7,007 nt of DNA from Oscillospiraceae bacterium (GTDB lineage: Bacteria > Bacillota > Clostridia > Oscillospirales > Oscillospiraceae): assembly GCA_017521875.1 (NCBI GenBank), contig JAFXBH010000099.1:1-7007 (forward strand). The letters run 5' to 3'. The notes under the pieces are model-generated. The model was not told the DNA's origin, ran no database searches, and saw only the letters and a program-made list of their open reading frames with translations. The position numbers were made by a program, and so were the translations under genes. This document shows, piece by piece, positions 1 to 6,549 of the stretch (position 1 is the stretch's first letter; each line of letters opens with the position of its first letter).

Positions 1-29
1 CACCGGCGGCGCTTCCATCGCTCCCCCTT
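1..29. repeat. Edge of a dispersed repeat shared with 6842-6870
   Basis: By eye these 29 bases align without gaps to 6842-6870 with 25 identities; the last 21 bases (9-29 against 6850-6870) match at 19 positions. Both copies end in the same CGCTCCCCCTT and the similarity stops there, as expected for a shared element boundary. The left part of this copy lies outside the window, so its nature cannot be judged. The second copy is the right-hand end of the short insert beside tRNA-Arg. Confidence 0.5.
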
Positions 30-91
30 AAGAATCCCCCGCCGCTCCTCTGTTCGTTCTTCCCAGTATCGAACAATCTGTTTGGGGATTA

Positions 92-225
92 CAAAGGGGG
101 AAGCGGGGGAACTTGCGTTTTTCCGGAGCACTATAGCCGCTCCCCCTTTGGACGTCTGGGGGTCCGGGACCATACGGAAGGTCCCGGCGGCTCTTTGCAT
201 ACTTTCTCGCCGGAGAGAAAGTATG
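92..225. repeat. Composite foldable intergenic repeat with three inverted repeats
   Basis: This non-coding stretch upstream of the amidohydrolase is built from nested inverted repeats. The segment 92-106 (CAAAGGGGGAAGCGG) is complementary to 137-150 apart from one bulged base. CCGGGACC at 164-171 pairs perfectly with GGTCCCGG at 180-187. CATACTTTCTC at 198-208 pairs perfectly with GAGAAAGTATG at 215-225 around the loop GCCGGA. AGCCGC at 135-140 can also pair with GCGGCT at 187-192, so alternative folds exist. The last 45 bases (181-225) recur at 3835-3879 with 40 identities, which shows this is a dispersed element. The rest of 1-270 (about 30-91 and 226-254) shows no gene or clear promoter to me. 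Confidence 0.7.
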
Positions 226-254
226 AACGCCCTTTAATGCTAAAACAAACTTTC

Positions 255-262
255 CAAAGGAA
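255..262 (+). promoter_or_regulatory. Ribosome binding site supporting a TTG start
   Basis: The purine run CAAAGGAAG lies eight bases before the TTG at 271. It decides the start: no ATG lies between this site and the TTG, and the protein from the TTG begins with the family's usual N-terminal beta strand (DTLIANVTLVT). Confidence 0.7.
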
Positions 263-270
263 GTGTTATT

Positions 271-1590
271 TTGGATACTTTGATTGCAAATGTTACCTTG
301 GTAACCATGAATGAGAAAATGGAAACCCTGTTCGGTGCATATCTTGGCATCACCGACGGCAAAATAGCCTATATTGGCAAAACCGCGCCGGAAGACCAGC
401 CGGAGACCATCATCGACGGTACCGGTATGGTGGCCATTCCCGGTCTTGTGAACTGTCACACCCACTTGCCCACTGCCGTTCTGCGGAATTTCCTGGACGA
501 CAGTTCCAAAGCGGAAGCCCTGGAACAACTTCTGTTGCGCCAGAGCAAGATCGACGAGCGGGCCGGCAGAGCCGCCATTGGGTTGGCCATTGCCGAGTGT
601 CTGCGGTTTGGCATCACCTCTGTTTCTGATCTGTACTATTCTCCGGATGTCACCGCTCAGGTGGTGGCAGATGCCGGTATGAAAGCCAATATTGCCCTTG
701 CCGCCACCCGTTTTGTGGACGACAGCGAGGACTTTGACTTTGACACCGACCCCGGCTGTAAAATGCTTGCCGACGCCGTGGAAAAATGGCACAATTATGA
801 TCACGGCCGGATCAAGATCGATGCCGGTATCCACGCGGAATTCACCAGCAATCACCAATTATGGGACGCCCTGTCTGCCTACGCAGCAGAGCAGGGGCTG
901 GGTCTGCAGATGCACTTGGCGGAATCTGCCGAAGAAGTGGCGGATTGCGAAGAACGCACCGGCCTGACCCAGGCGGAACTGCTGAACTGCCACGGGGTGT
1001 TCCGTGTACCCGTCACCGCGGCTTCCTGCGCCCATCTGACGGAGACAGAGCAGAAACTGCTGGGCAAAGCCAAGGCTTCCGCTGTAGCCCTTCCCATTGC
1101 AGCGGCAAAACAGGGTTACGCCTCCACCCCCATCACCGATTGCGTCAAAAACGGTATGAATGTGGCTTTGGGTACGGACAGCGCCGTAGCCAGTGGCAAT
1201 CTGGATCTGTTTGAAGTGATGCGTTTTGTGGCCTTGCAGGCCCGGCAAGCCGGGGGAGATTCCTCTGTGATGCCTGCGGTTGCCCCCCTGATGATGGCTA
1301 CCGTCTGTGGCGCTCGCGCCCAGGGGCGCGGCGATGAGTGCGGTATGCTGAAAGAGGGTATGGATGCAGACATTGTATTGGTGGATTTCTCCGCACCCCA
1401 CTTGATGCCCTGCCACAATGTGGTCTCCGGCCTGGTGTTCTCCGCCAAGGGCGGTGATGTGGCCATGACCATGGTGCGTGGAAAAATTCTGTATCAAAAC
1501 GGTCAGTTCCCCACGCTGGATTTAAATGCTATTGTTTCGGATATCATGGCATATGCCATTCCCAAGGTGATGGAAAAGGAGACAGTATGA
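271..1590 (+). CDS. Amidohydrolase, MTA/SAH deaminase-like (metal-dependent)
   Basis: A 439-aa cytosolic metal-dependent hydrolase of the amidohydrolase superfamily, full length for the group that deaminates 5'-methylthioadenosine and S-adenosylhomocysteine. The metal ligands are visible: HTH at 63-65, H215 in MHLAES, and D303 in GTDSA. E218 is the expected proton-shuttle glutamate, and H188 in HAE sits 27 residues before H215, as in known MTA/SAH deaminases. An N-terminal and C-terminal small beta domain (about 1-55 and 360-410) flank the barrel. Two substrate-side positions look atypical. The Pro-x-Glu segment expected near 89-93 reads LLRQS, and the SNLKL-like motif before GTD is replaced by PIAAAKQG near 275-282. 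The substrate could therefore differ (another adenosine derivative, guanine or chlorohydrolase-type substrate). The start is TTG with a good ribosome binding site. It overlaps the next gene by four bases. Confidence 0.85.
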   Translation: MDTLIANVTLVTMNEKMETLFGAYLGITDGKIAYIGKTAPEDQPETIIDGTGMVAIPGLVNCHTHLPTAVLRNFLDDSSKAEALEQLLLRQSKIDERAGRAAIGLAIAECLRFGITSVSDLYYSPDVTAQVVADAGMKANIALAATRFVDDSEDFDFDTDPGCKMLADAVEKWHNYDHGRIKIDAGIHAEFTSNHQLWDALSAYAAEQGLGLQMHLAESAEEVADCEERTGLTQAELLNCHGVFRVPVTAASCAHLTETEQKLLGKAKASAVALPIAAAKQGYASTPITDCVKNGMNVALGTDSAVASGNLDLFEVMRFVALQARQAGGDSSVMPAVAPLMMATVCGARAQGRGDECGMLKEGMDADIVLVDFSAPHLMPCHNVVSGLVFSAKGGDVAMTMVRGKILYQNGQFPTLDLNAIVSDIMAYAIPKVMEKETV

Positions 1591-3182
1591 GCCAGTCCAA
1601 GAAGCAATCTTTCCTCCACGGCGCGGCGCTGCTGGCCATTGCAACTGCCGTGGTGAAGATCATCGGCGCGTTCTATAAGATCCCCTTAAAAATGATCATC
1701 GGCGACCAGGGCTACGGCTATTTTGTCACCGCTTACGACATTTACACCGTGCTGCTGCTGATCTCCACCGCGGGACTGCCTATCGCAATGAGCCGTATGA
1801 TCAGCCAGGCCAGCGCCGTTGGGCATTACAATCAAGTCCGTCGGGTTTATGCCACCGCAAGGGGATTTTTCCTGGGTCTTGGCATTCTCAGCACGGTGCT
1901 GATGATGGGATTTTCCCACCAACTGGCGGCCTTCCAAAAACAACCGGATGCCTGGGCGGCCATTTTTTGCTTAGGCCCTTGCGGTCTTTTAATGTGCGTG
2001 ATGTCCACCTACCGGGGATTTTTCCAGGGGCAGGGGGATATGCGTCCCACCTCCAATTCCCAAATGATCGAGGCGGCATCCAAACTGGCGGTAGGTCTTG
2101 TGCTGGCATTTGCGGTAAAGAAAGCCACCAATTCTGTGGCCTACGCCGCCGGCGCAGCCATTTTGGGCGTTACATTCAGTTGTCTGGTATCGGCGCTGTA
2201 TCTGCGTTGGAAGCAAGGCCCTGCTTACCGGGATCTGCCGGTGACAGAGGATGTCCCCAGCAGTTACCGTACCACCGCGAAACAATTGCTGGCCATTGCC
2301 GTTCCCATTACCATCGGCTCTGCCGGTTTGCAGGTGCTGACCGTCATTGAGACCAACCTGTATATGGGGCAACTGCTCACCGCCAACGGTATGAGCCAGA
2401 CCACCGCGGATATTACCAAAGGTATTTACAATATGTGCCAGACGGTGTTCAATATGCCCTGCTCCTTTATGGTGCCTATTACCACCTCGGTGTTGCCTGC
2501 CATCACCGCTATGCTGGCCACCGGCAATCACGCCGGCGCAAAAGACACCGAAGAATCCGCTGCCCGGATCACCGGTCTTTTAAGTCTGCCCTGCGCCGTG
2601 GGTCTGGCCATTCTGTCCGGCCCGGTGATGGGTCTGCTGGGTGGCTACACCGGAGAGAATCTGGCGCTGGCCGGGGCAATTTTGCGCGTGCTTGGCATCA
2701 ATGTGTTCTTCTATGGGGTGATTCAGTACACCAATGTGGTTCTGCAATCCCACGGCTACGCCCACATTCCCGTGATTAACACACTGGTATGCGGCGGTAT
2801 CAAACTGGTGGTGGTCTACCTGCTGGTAGGCAACCCTAACATCGGTATTTTAGGCGCTCCCATGGGTATGCTTCTGTGCTATGCATGCATCGGCGCGATG
2901 AATATGATCGCCCTGTATAAGGTGATGCCCACCCGTACCCACATTCTTCGGAATTTGCTGCGGCCGGTACTGCCGGCAGCCCTGATGGGCGCAGGCGTTT
3001 GGCTGACCCTGCGGCTTTTGCAAGTCCTTTCCATCTCCAGTCGGGTGCTTTTGTGCGGTGTTCCCGTGGCAGTGGGCGTGGTGATTTACCTCGTTAGTGT
3101 GGTAATTTTCAAGAGTCTCCGCCGCGAAGACTGCCTACTTTTGCCAAAAGGTGACAAAATTGCGGATATTTTACGGTTATAA
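1587..3182 (+). CDS. SpoVB/YabM-type polysaccharide flippase (MATE/MOP family)
   Basis: A 531-aa polytopic membrane protein with roughly fourteen hydrophobic segments spread over its whole length. It is the size of SpoVB and YabM, which belong to the MOP exporter superfamily and are thought to flip lipid-linked cell-wall or polysaccharide precursors across the membrane. Family marks are KIIGAFYKIPL at 24-34, the YRGFFQGQGDM block at 142-152 followed by PTSNSQMIE, and the C-terminal cytoplasmic tail with LRREDCLLLPKGDK at 511-524. The start ATG overlaps the previous stop (ATGA) and has AAAAGGAG upstream, so translation is probably coupled to the amidohydrolase. The following HU and RqcP genes point to the yabM position of the Bacillota yabM-mazG-yabO cluster rather than to true SpoVB. 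The exact cargo cannot be read from sequence. Confidence 0.88.
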   Translation: MSQSKKQSFLHGAALLAIATAVVKIIGAFYKIPLKMIIGDQGYGYFVTAYDIYTVLLLISTAGLPIAMSRMISQASAVGHYNQVRRVYATARGFFLGLGILSTVLMMGFSHQLAAFQKQPDAWAAIFCLGPCGLLMCVMSTYRGFFQGQGDMRPTSNSQMIEAASKLAVGLVLAFAVKKATNSVAYAAGAAILGVTFSCLVSALYLRWKQGPAYRDLPVTEDVPSSYRTTAKQLLAIAVPITIGSAGLQVLTVIETNLYMGQLLTANGMSQTTADITKGIYNMCQTVFNMPCSFMVPITTSVLPAITAMLATGNHAGAKDTEESAARITGLLSLPCAVGLAILSGPVMGLLGGYTGENLALAGAILRVLGINVFFYGVIQYTNVVLQSHGYAHIPVINTLVCGGIKLVVVYLLVGNPNIGILGAPMGMLLCYACIGAMNMIALYKVMPTRTHILRNLLRPVLPAALMGAGVWLTLRLLQVLSISSRVLLCGVPVAVGVVIYLVSVVIFKSLRREDCLLLPKGDKIADILRL

Positions 3183-3192
3183 TTGGTTATTT

Positions 3193-3216
3193 TTGCAAAA
3201 AATACTTGCAAAAAAT
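3193..3216 (+). repeat. Tandem TTGCAAAAAAT pair upstream of hup
   Basis: TTGCAAAAAAT occurs at 3193-3203 and again at 3206-3216, a perfect 11-base direct repeat with a 13-base period. The second copy supplies the probable -35 hexamer of the hup promoter. A-rich phased tracts could bend DNA or bind HU itself; that role is inference. Confidence 0.6.
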
Positions 3217-3234
3217 GAAAATAAGTGATAATAT
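3206..3234 (+). promoter_or_regulatory. Probable sigma-A promoter of hup-rqcP
   Basis: TTGCAA at 3206-3211 and TAATAT at 3229-3234 are spaced by 17 bases, in an AT-rich 89-base gap between the flippase and HU. GATAAT at 3227-3232 is an alternative -10 with shorter spacing. A ribosome binding site GAGGT at 3260-3264 precedes the HU start by seven bases. Confidence 0.65.
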
Positions 3235-3271
3235 TAAAATATCCTAAAAAAATTGAAAAGAGGTAACATTT

Positions 3272-3547
3272 ATGAATAAAACCGAACTGATTGCTGCTGT
3301 TGCTGAAAAGGCCGGCCTGACTAAGAAGGACGCAGAGCGCGTCGTCAGCGCCACTTTTGAAACCATCACCGCTTCTATGGAGAAGGGTGACAAGGTCAGC
3401 ATTTCCGGCTTTGGTATTTTTGAAGTGAAGGCTCGCGAAGCACGCGTTGGCCGTAACCCCCGTACCAAGGAAGAGATCCAGATCCCCGCAACCCGCCTGC
3501 CTGCTTTCAAGGCCAGCAAGACTCTGAAGGACACCATCGCCAAGTAA
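3272..3547 (+). CDS. hup: HU family DNA-binding protein
   Basis: A 91-aa small basic nucleoid protein, the standard HU length. The N-terminal helices begin MNKTELIAAVAEKAGLTKKDA. The HU signature follows as GFGIFEVKAREARVGRNPRT at about 47-66, with the beta-arm residues RVGRNPRT and the IPATRLPAFKASKTLK end of the saddle. HU dimers bind and bend DNA with little sequence preference and compact the chromosome. The gene has its own promoter and a good ribosome binding site. It ends one base before RqcP, so the two are cotranscribed. HU next to RqcP is a familiar arrangement in Clostridia. Confidence 0.97.
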   Translation: MNKTELIAAVAEKAGLTKKDAERVVSATFETITASMEKGDKVSISGFGIFEVKAREARVGRNPRTKEEIQIPATRLPAFKASKTLKDTIAK

Positions 3548-3548
3548 G

Positions 3549-3788
3549 ATGCGTCTGGACAAATACCTGAAAGTTTCCCGGCTGATCAAACGGCGCACCG
3601 TGGCCAACGAGGCTTGCGACAATGGGCGCATCAGTGTTAACGGCCGCGTGGCAAAAGCCGGCTACGAGGTAAAACCCGGTGACAAAATTGAGATCACCCT
3701 GGGCACCCGTACCGTAGCCGTGGAAGTTTTGGTAGTAGCCGACAATGTCCGTAAAGACGACGCGGTTACCATGTATAAAGAGATCTAA
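3549..3788 (+). CDS. rqcP: RqcP (YabO), S4-domain ribosome-quality-control factor
   Basis: A 79-aa protein that is essentially one S4 RNA-binding domain: MRLDKYLKVSRLIKRRT at the start, then GRISVNGRVAKAGYEVKPGDKI. This closely resembles Bacillus YabO/RqcP (about 86 aa) as I remember it. RqcP acts with RqcH on obstructed 50S subunits and helps drive alanine tailing of stalled nascent chains. The start lies one base after the HU stop. The nearest purine-rich site (GAAGGA near 3526-3531) is about 18 bases away, too far for an ideal ribosome binding site, so translation probably depends on ribosomes finishing hup. A strong terminator follows directly. Confidence 0.93.
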   Translation: MRLDKYLKVSRLIKRRTVANEACDNGRISVNGRVAKAGYEVKPGDKIEITLGTRTVAVEVLVVADNVRKDDAVTMYKEI

Positions 3789-3790
3789 AG

Positions 3791-3824
3791 AAAAAGGACA
3801 GAGATTTGTTCTCTGTCCTTTTTA
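3791..3824 (+). terminator. Intrinsic terminator of hup-rqcP
   Basis: AAAAAGGACAGAG at 3791-3803 pairs perfectly with CTCTGTCCTTTTT at 3811-3823 around a seven-base loop, with the T-run on the 3' side. It begins three bases after the RqcP stop and marks the end of that transcription unit. The A-run opposite the T-run could let it act on the other strand too. Confidence 0.92.
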
Positions 3825-3833
3825 TTATGGGGT

Positions 3834-3879
3834 AGTCCCGACGGATTTTTGTATACTTTCTCGCCGGTGAGAAAGTATG
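3834..3879. repeat. Second copy of the TACTTTCTC hairpin repeat
   Basis: Bases 3835-3879 match 181-225 without gaps at 40 of 45 positions. The hairpin arms ATACTTTCTC (3853-3862) and GAGAAAGTAT (3869-3878) are intact around GCCGGT. The left half of the longer copy, with its CCGGGACC inverted repeat, is missing here, so this copy is shorter or truncated. It sits between the hup-rqcP terminator and the lspA promoter. Confidence 0.75.
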
Positions 3880-3889
3880 CCCGTTCCAT

Positions 3890-3918
3890 TTGACTTATTG
3901 ATAAAAAAATGGTACACT
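3890..3918 (+). promoter_or_regulatory. Probable sigma-A promoter of lspA
   Basis: TTGACT at 3890-3895 is followed after exactly 17 bases by TACACT at 3913-3918. It sits 34 bases before the chosen lspA start and after a terminator, so lspA needs a promoter here. Confidence 0.7.
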
Positions 3919-3951
3919 TACTTCACTATCGTTCCCTTGGGAGGACTGAAT

Positions 3952-4431
3952 ATGCAAGCAATTTTACTGGCAGTTTTCGCCACCGGCATTGTGGTAGCCG
4001 ATCAAATCACCAAATGTCTGGTGGTATCCAATATCCCCCTCCACGGCCAAGTGGATTTTCTCCCCGGGTTTTTGGGCTTTACCTATGTGCAGAATTTCGG
4101 CGCGGCATTCTCCTCTTTTCAGGGAATGCAGTGGCTGTTTGCTGTTATTTTTGCCCTGTTTACCGTGGCAGTCATTTGGGAGTATAAAAAGCGTTCCCTG
4201 CATTTCACCAAATTTGAATGGTGGTGCATCGCCGCGGTCTACGGCGGTGGCCTGGGCAATATGATCGACCGGCTGCGGCTGGGGTATGTGGTGGATATGA
4301 TCGAGACCCAGTTTATCCGTTTCCCGGTGTTTAATGTGGCAGACTGCTTCATCACCTGCGGCTGCATCGCGCTGATTGCCCATTTGATTCTGTTTAACAA
4401 GGCATTTTGGAAGGAAGAAAAGAAAAAATAA
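3952..4431 (+). CDS. lspA: Lipoprotein signal peptidase II
   Basis: A 159-aa inner-membrane aspartyl protease that removes the signal peptide from diacylated prolipoproteins. Conserved blocks are in order: ADQITK (D17), YVQNFGAAFS (46-54), GGGLGNMIDRLRLGYVVDMIE (98-118) and FPVFNVADCFITCG (124-137). D115 and D131 are the expected catalytic pair. Four hydrophobic segments lie near 3-19, 62-77, 90-105 and 132-149, and the tail is basic (KEEKKK), as usual. An in-frame ATG exists at 3877, but that would start inside the hairpin repeat and upstream of the promoter. The ATG at 3952 has GGGAGGA seven bases before it and gives the normal family length. LspA is often followed directly by an RluD-type gene; here a repeat array separates them. 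Confidence 0.95.
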   Translation: MQAILLAVFATGIVVADQITKCLVVSNIPLHGQVDFLPGFLGFTYVQNFGAAFSSFQGMQWLFAVIFALFTVAVIWEYKKRSLHFTKFEWWCIAAVYGGGLGNMIDRLRLGYVVDMIETQFIRFPVFNVADCFITCGCIALIAHLILFNKAFWKEEKKK

Positions 4432-4439
4432 CCTTACAC

Positions 4440-4579
4440 TGTCATTCCGAGTCTTGCGGGGCAATCCGTGGAAATCTATCGTGTTTCCTTGTCATTCCGA
4501 ACCAGTCCGCAGACTGGTGTGGGAATCTGTAATGCTTCCTTGTCATTCCGAGCCAGTCCGCAGACTGGCGTGGGAATCT
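4440..4579. repeat. Three direct repeats, TGTCATTCCGAG...GGGAATCT type
   Basis: Units at 4440-4477, 4490-4528 and 4541-4579 begin TGTCATTCCGA and end in GAAATCT or GGGAATCT. They are separated by two related 12-base linkers that end in TTCCT, giving a period of 50-51 bases. Units 2 and 3 are nearly identical and each carries a perfect hairpin CCAGTC-CGCA-GACTGG (4502-4517 and 4553-4568). Unit 1 differs in its centre. No protein is credible here: the open frame across it merely translates the repeat. Confidence 0.85.
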
Positions 4580-4593
4580 ATACTACTGAATTT

Positions 4594-4716
4594 AGATTGC
4601 CACGTCGCCTACGGCTCCTCGCAATGACACAGGGAGGCAAGATTGCCACAGGTTGACGCCCTCGCAATGACAAAAGGGGCGAGATTGCCGCGTCAATACG
4701 CCTCCTAACAATGACA
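4594..4716. repeat. Three inverted repeat units, AGATTGCC...GCAATGACA type
   Basis: Units at 4594-4629, 4640-4672 and 4682-4716 begin AGATTGCC and end in CGCAATGACA (ACAATGACA in the last). Read on the other strand each starts TGTCATTG and ends GGCAATCT, the same outline as the three units just upstream but with different centres. They therefore face the first group, and the terminal sequences of the two groups can pair over about ten bases. Intergenic repeats of this general outline occur in many bacterial genomes, from memory. With the previous entry this accounts for the whole 305-base gap between lspA and the pseudouridine synthase. Confidence 0.8.
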
Positions 4717-4736
4717 GCAAGATATGAGGGACTTGT

Positions 4737-5642
4737 ATGATACTATTTGCCGATATTCCCGGGGAGCGGCTGGACGCATTTCTGGCTCGCACCGCTGAGG
4801 GACTGACCCGTTCTGCCGCCCAGCGGCTGATTGAAGAAGGCTATGTGCGCCGCAACGGCAAACCCGGCAAGAAAAACGACAAACTGAATCCCAGCGACGA
4901 AATTTCCGTGGAAATTCCGGACGCCAAGCCGGTGGAGATCACCCCCAGGGAGATCCCTTTGGAAATCGTCTACGAGGACGAGGATGTGCTGGTGATCAAC
5001 AAGCCCAAGGGCTTGGTGGTACACCCCGCCGCCGGCCATCAGGAAGATACCCTGGTCAACGGCCTGTTATTCTCCCACGGAGACCGGCTCTCCGGCATCA
5101 ACGGCCAGTTGCGTCCCGGCATTGTTCACCGGATCGACAAAGACACCTCCGGTCTGCTGGCGGTGGCCAAAAACGACCTGGCCCACACGGTACTGGCTTC
5201 CCAACTGAAAGACCACTCCATGGGCAGGACTTACGATGCCATCGTCTGCGGCAGTTTTCGGGAGGATTCCGGCACGGTGGATGCCCCCATCGGCCGCCAC
5301 CCCACCGACCGAAAGAAGATGTGTGTCACCCAGCGGAACAGCAAGCCGGCCGTGACTCACTGGCAAGTGGTTGCCCGTTACCGGGGTTACACCCACATTC
5401 GTTGTAACCTGGAGACCGGACGCACCCACCAGATCCGCGTCCATATGGCCCATATCGGCCACCCCATTCTGGGGGACACGGTCTACGGCCACAAAAAAGC
5501 CGAACTGGGACAGGATTCTCAATGCCTTCACGCCGGGGTTTTGTGTTTCTCCCACCCCCGGGACGGCCGCCCGGTGGTGGTTATGGCTGACCTGCCGGAA
5601 TATTTTAAAGAAGTTTTGGAAAAACTAGCGAGGATTGGATAA
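4737..5642 (+). CDS. rluD: RluD/YlyB-family 23S rRNA pseudouridine synthase
   Basis: A 301-aa RNA-modifying enzyme that converts uridines, most likely in 23S rRNA, to pseudouridine. An N-terminal S4 RNA-binding domain covers about 8-60 (ERLDAFLARTAEGLTRSAAQ). The catalytic domain follows, with VINKPKGLVVHPAAG at 86-100, the HRIDKDTSGL motif at 131-140 containing the catalytic D134, and GRTHQIRVHMAHIGHPILGD at 228-247. The length is standard for the family. The start ATG has GAGGG six bases upstream. The exact target uridines are not readable from sequence; RluD, RluC and YlyB share these motifs. It follows lspA, as in many Bacillota, and its stop codon touches the start codon of the HAD gene. 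Confidence 0.93.
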   Translation: MILFADIPGERLDAFLARTAEGLTRSAAQRLIEEGYVRRNGKPGKKNDKLNPSDEISVEIPDAKPVEITPREIPLEIVYEDEDVLVINKPKGLVVHPAAGHQEDTLVNGLLFSHGDRLSGINGQLRPGIVHRIDKDTSGLLAVAKNDLAHTVLASQLKDHSMGRTYDAIVCGSFREDSGTVDAPIGRHPTDRKKMCVTQRNSKPAVTHWQVVARYRGYTHIRCNLETGRTHQIRVHMAHIGHPILGDTVYGHKKAELGQDSQCLHAGVLCFSHPRDGRPVVVMADLPEYFKEVLEKLARIG

Positions 5643-6491
5643 ATGGCCCTTTTTGATGATGTATTATTGACTGTGGACTACGACCGTACCCTGACCGGGC
5701 CGGACAGTTCCATTCCCCAGCGGAATTTGGAAGCCATTGGATATTTTACGGAAAACGGCGGCGCATTCACCGTAAACACCGGACGCAGCACCACCACTAT
5801 GCGGGATTTGTTCTCCATTATTCCCGCCAACGCCCCGTTCCTTCTGTACAACGGCTCGGCATTTTACGAAAACGGCACACTTTCCAATCTGCAGATCATT
5901 GACTTGCCTCTTTGGGACACTTTGCGGGCAGTGAGAGAGGCATTCCCCGAAATGAATCTGGAAATTCAGGCCTGTGACGGCCATTATCTCTTAGACCCCC
6001 GGGATTCCTTCGTGGCGCTGTACAACAAAATGAAATGGCGCTGGGAGAAAGCCGTGGAAGATCAGGACTACGGCCCCTTTTTGAAATTTGCCGCCTACGG
6101 CCCTGTGCGGAAAGCGGTGCTGGGAGATATGTTCACCGCCGATGCTGAAGATGTGGCCAGATTTGATGCGATGGAACAGTTTATTCGAGACCGTTGGGAT
6201 GATAAGGTGGAAATTTTCCGTGCCGCTCCCCGAATTATGGATGTCCACGCCAAAGGCGTTTCCAAGGGACACGCTGCTCGGGCTTTGCAGGCGCAGTTGG
6301 GTAAAAAAATCTTAGTTTGCGTAGGCGATGCGGAGAACGATATCTCCATGCTGGACGAAGCAGATTACGCATTTTGCCCTGCCGATGGGGTGGTTGCTCA
6401 CCGGTATGAAAATGTGTGTAACTGCGGCGATGGCGCGGTTGCAGATGTAATTTATAAAAAAATTCCCACGATTCTCGGTATTCAGCCTTGA
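5643..6491 (+). CDS. Cof-type HAD-IIB phosphatase
   Basis: A 282-aa soluble HAD-superfamily hydrolase, probably acting on small phosphorylated metabolites (sugar phosphates, nucleotides or cofactors). Motif I is VDYDRT with D12 as the nucleophile and D14 as the acid/base. Motif II is NTGRS at 45-49, the motif III lysine is probably K208 in GVSKGHA, and motif IV is GDAENDISML at 228-237. A central cap domain (about 85-195) separates motifs II and III, which is the Cof/type IIB layout. The usual DxDGT has arginine in place of glycine at residue 15, an unusual but not catalytic position. It begins immediately after the pseudouridine synthase stop codon with no strong ribosome binding site of its own, so translation is probably coupled. 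The substrate is unknown. Confidence 0.9.
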   Translation: MALFDDVLLTVDYDRTLTGPDSSIPQRNLEAIGYFTENGGAFTVNTGRSTTTMRDLFSIIPANAPFLLYNGSAFYENGTLSNLQIIDLPLWDTLRAVREAFPEMNLEIQACDGHYLLDPRDSFVALYNKMKWRWEKAVEDQDYGPFLKFAAYGPVRKAVLGDMFTADAEDVARFDAMEQFIRDRWDDKVEIFRAAPRIMDVHAKGVSKGHAARALQAQLGKKILVCVGDAENDISMLDEADYAFCPADGVVAHRYENVCNCGDGAVADVIYKKIPTILGIQP

Positions 6492-6516
6492 CAGATTGTT
6501 TTTCCTGTGGTAATAT
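6488..6516 (+). promoter_or_regulatory. Strong sigma-A promoter of the tRNA cluster
   Basis: A consensus TTGACA at 6488-6493 is followed after exactly 17 bases by TAATAT at 6511-6516. The predicted transcript start near 6523 lies about 27 bases before tRNA-Gly. The -35 box overlaps the TGA stop of the HAD gene (6489-6491), and I see no terminator between the two, so upstream readthrough is also possible. Confidence 0.85.
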
Positions 6517-6549
6517 CGTATGGCTGAATCGCTCAGAGTCGGTGGATTC

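Noticed and set aside
1..237. Frame open from the window edge to a stop at 235-237 on the plus strand
   Set aside because: It runs straight through the composite hairpin repeat and its translation has no recognisable domain; more likely repeat-derived than the end of a gene.
28..858. 276-aa open frame on the minus strand
   Set aside because: It overlaps the amidohydrolase antisense and the repeat region, is glycine-rich and low in recognisable motifs, as expected for a shadow frame.
1989..2531. 180-aa minus-strand frame inside the flippase
   Set aside because: Rich in Gly, His and Gln, typical of antisense translation of a GC-biased membrane-protein gene; no start signal or motif.
3877..3951. 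25-residue N-terminal extension of lspA from the ATG at 3877
   Set aside because: It would begin inside the hairpin repeat and upstream of the likely promoter; the ATG at 3952 has the good ribosome binding site and gives the usual length.
4440..4579. Possible CRISPR array (three units, 50-51 base period)
   Set aside because: The spacers are only 12 bases and similar to each other, the flanking units are in the opposite orientation, and no cas gene is present.
4468..4656. 62-aa open frame on the plus strand between lspA and rluD
   Set aside because: The protein is just a translation of the tandem repeat units (two near-identical SFRxSPQTGVGI blocks), with no ribosome binding site.
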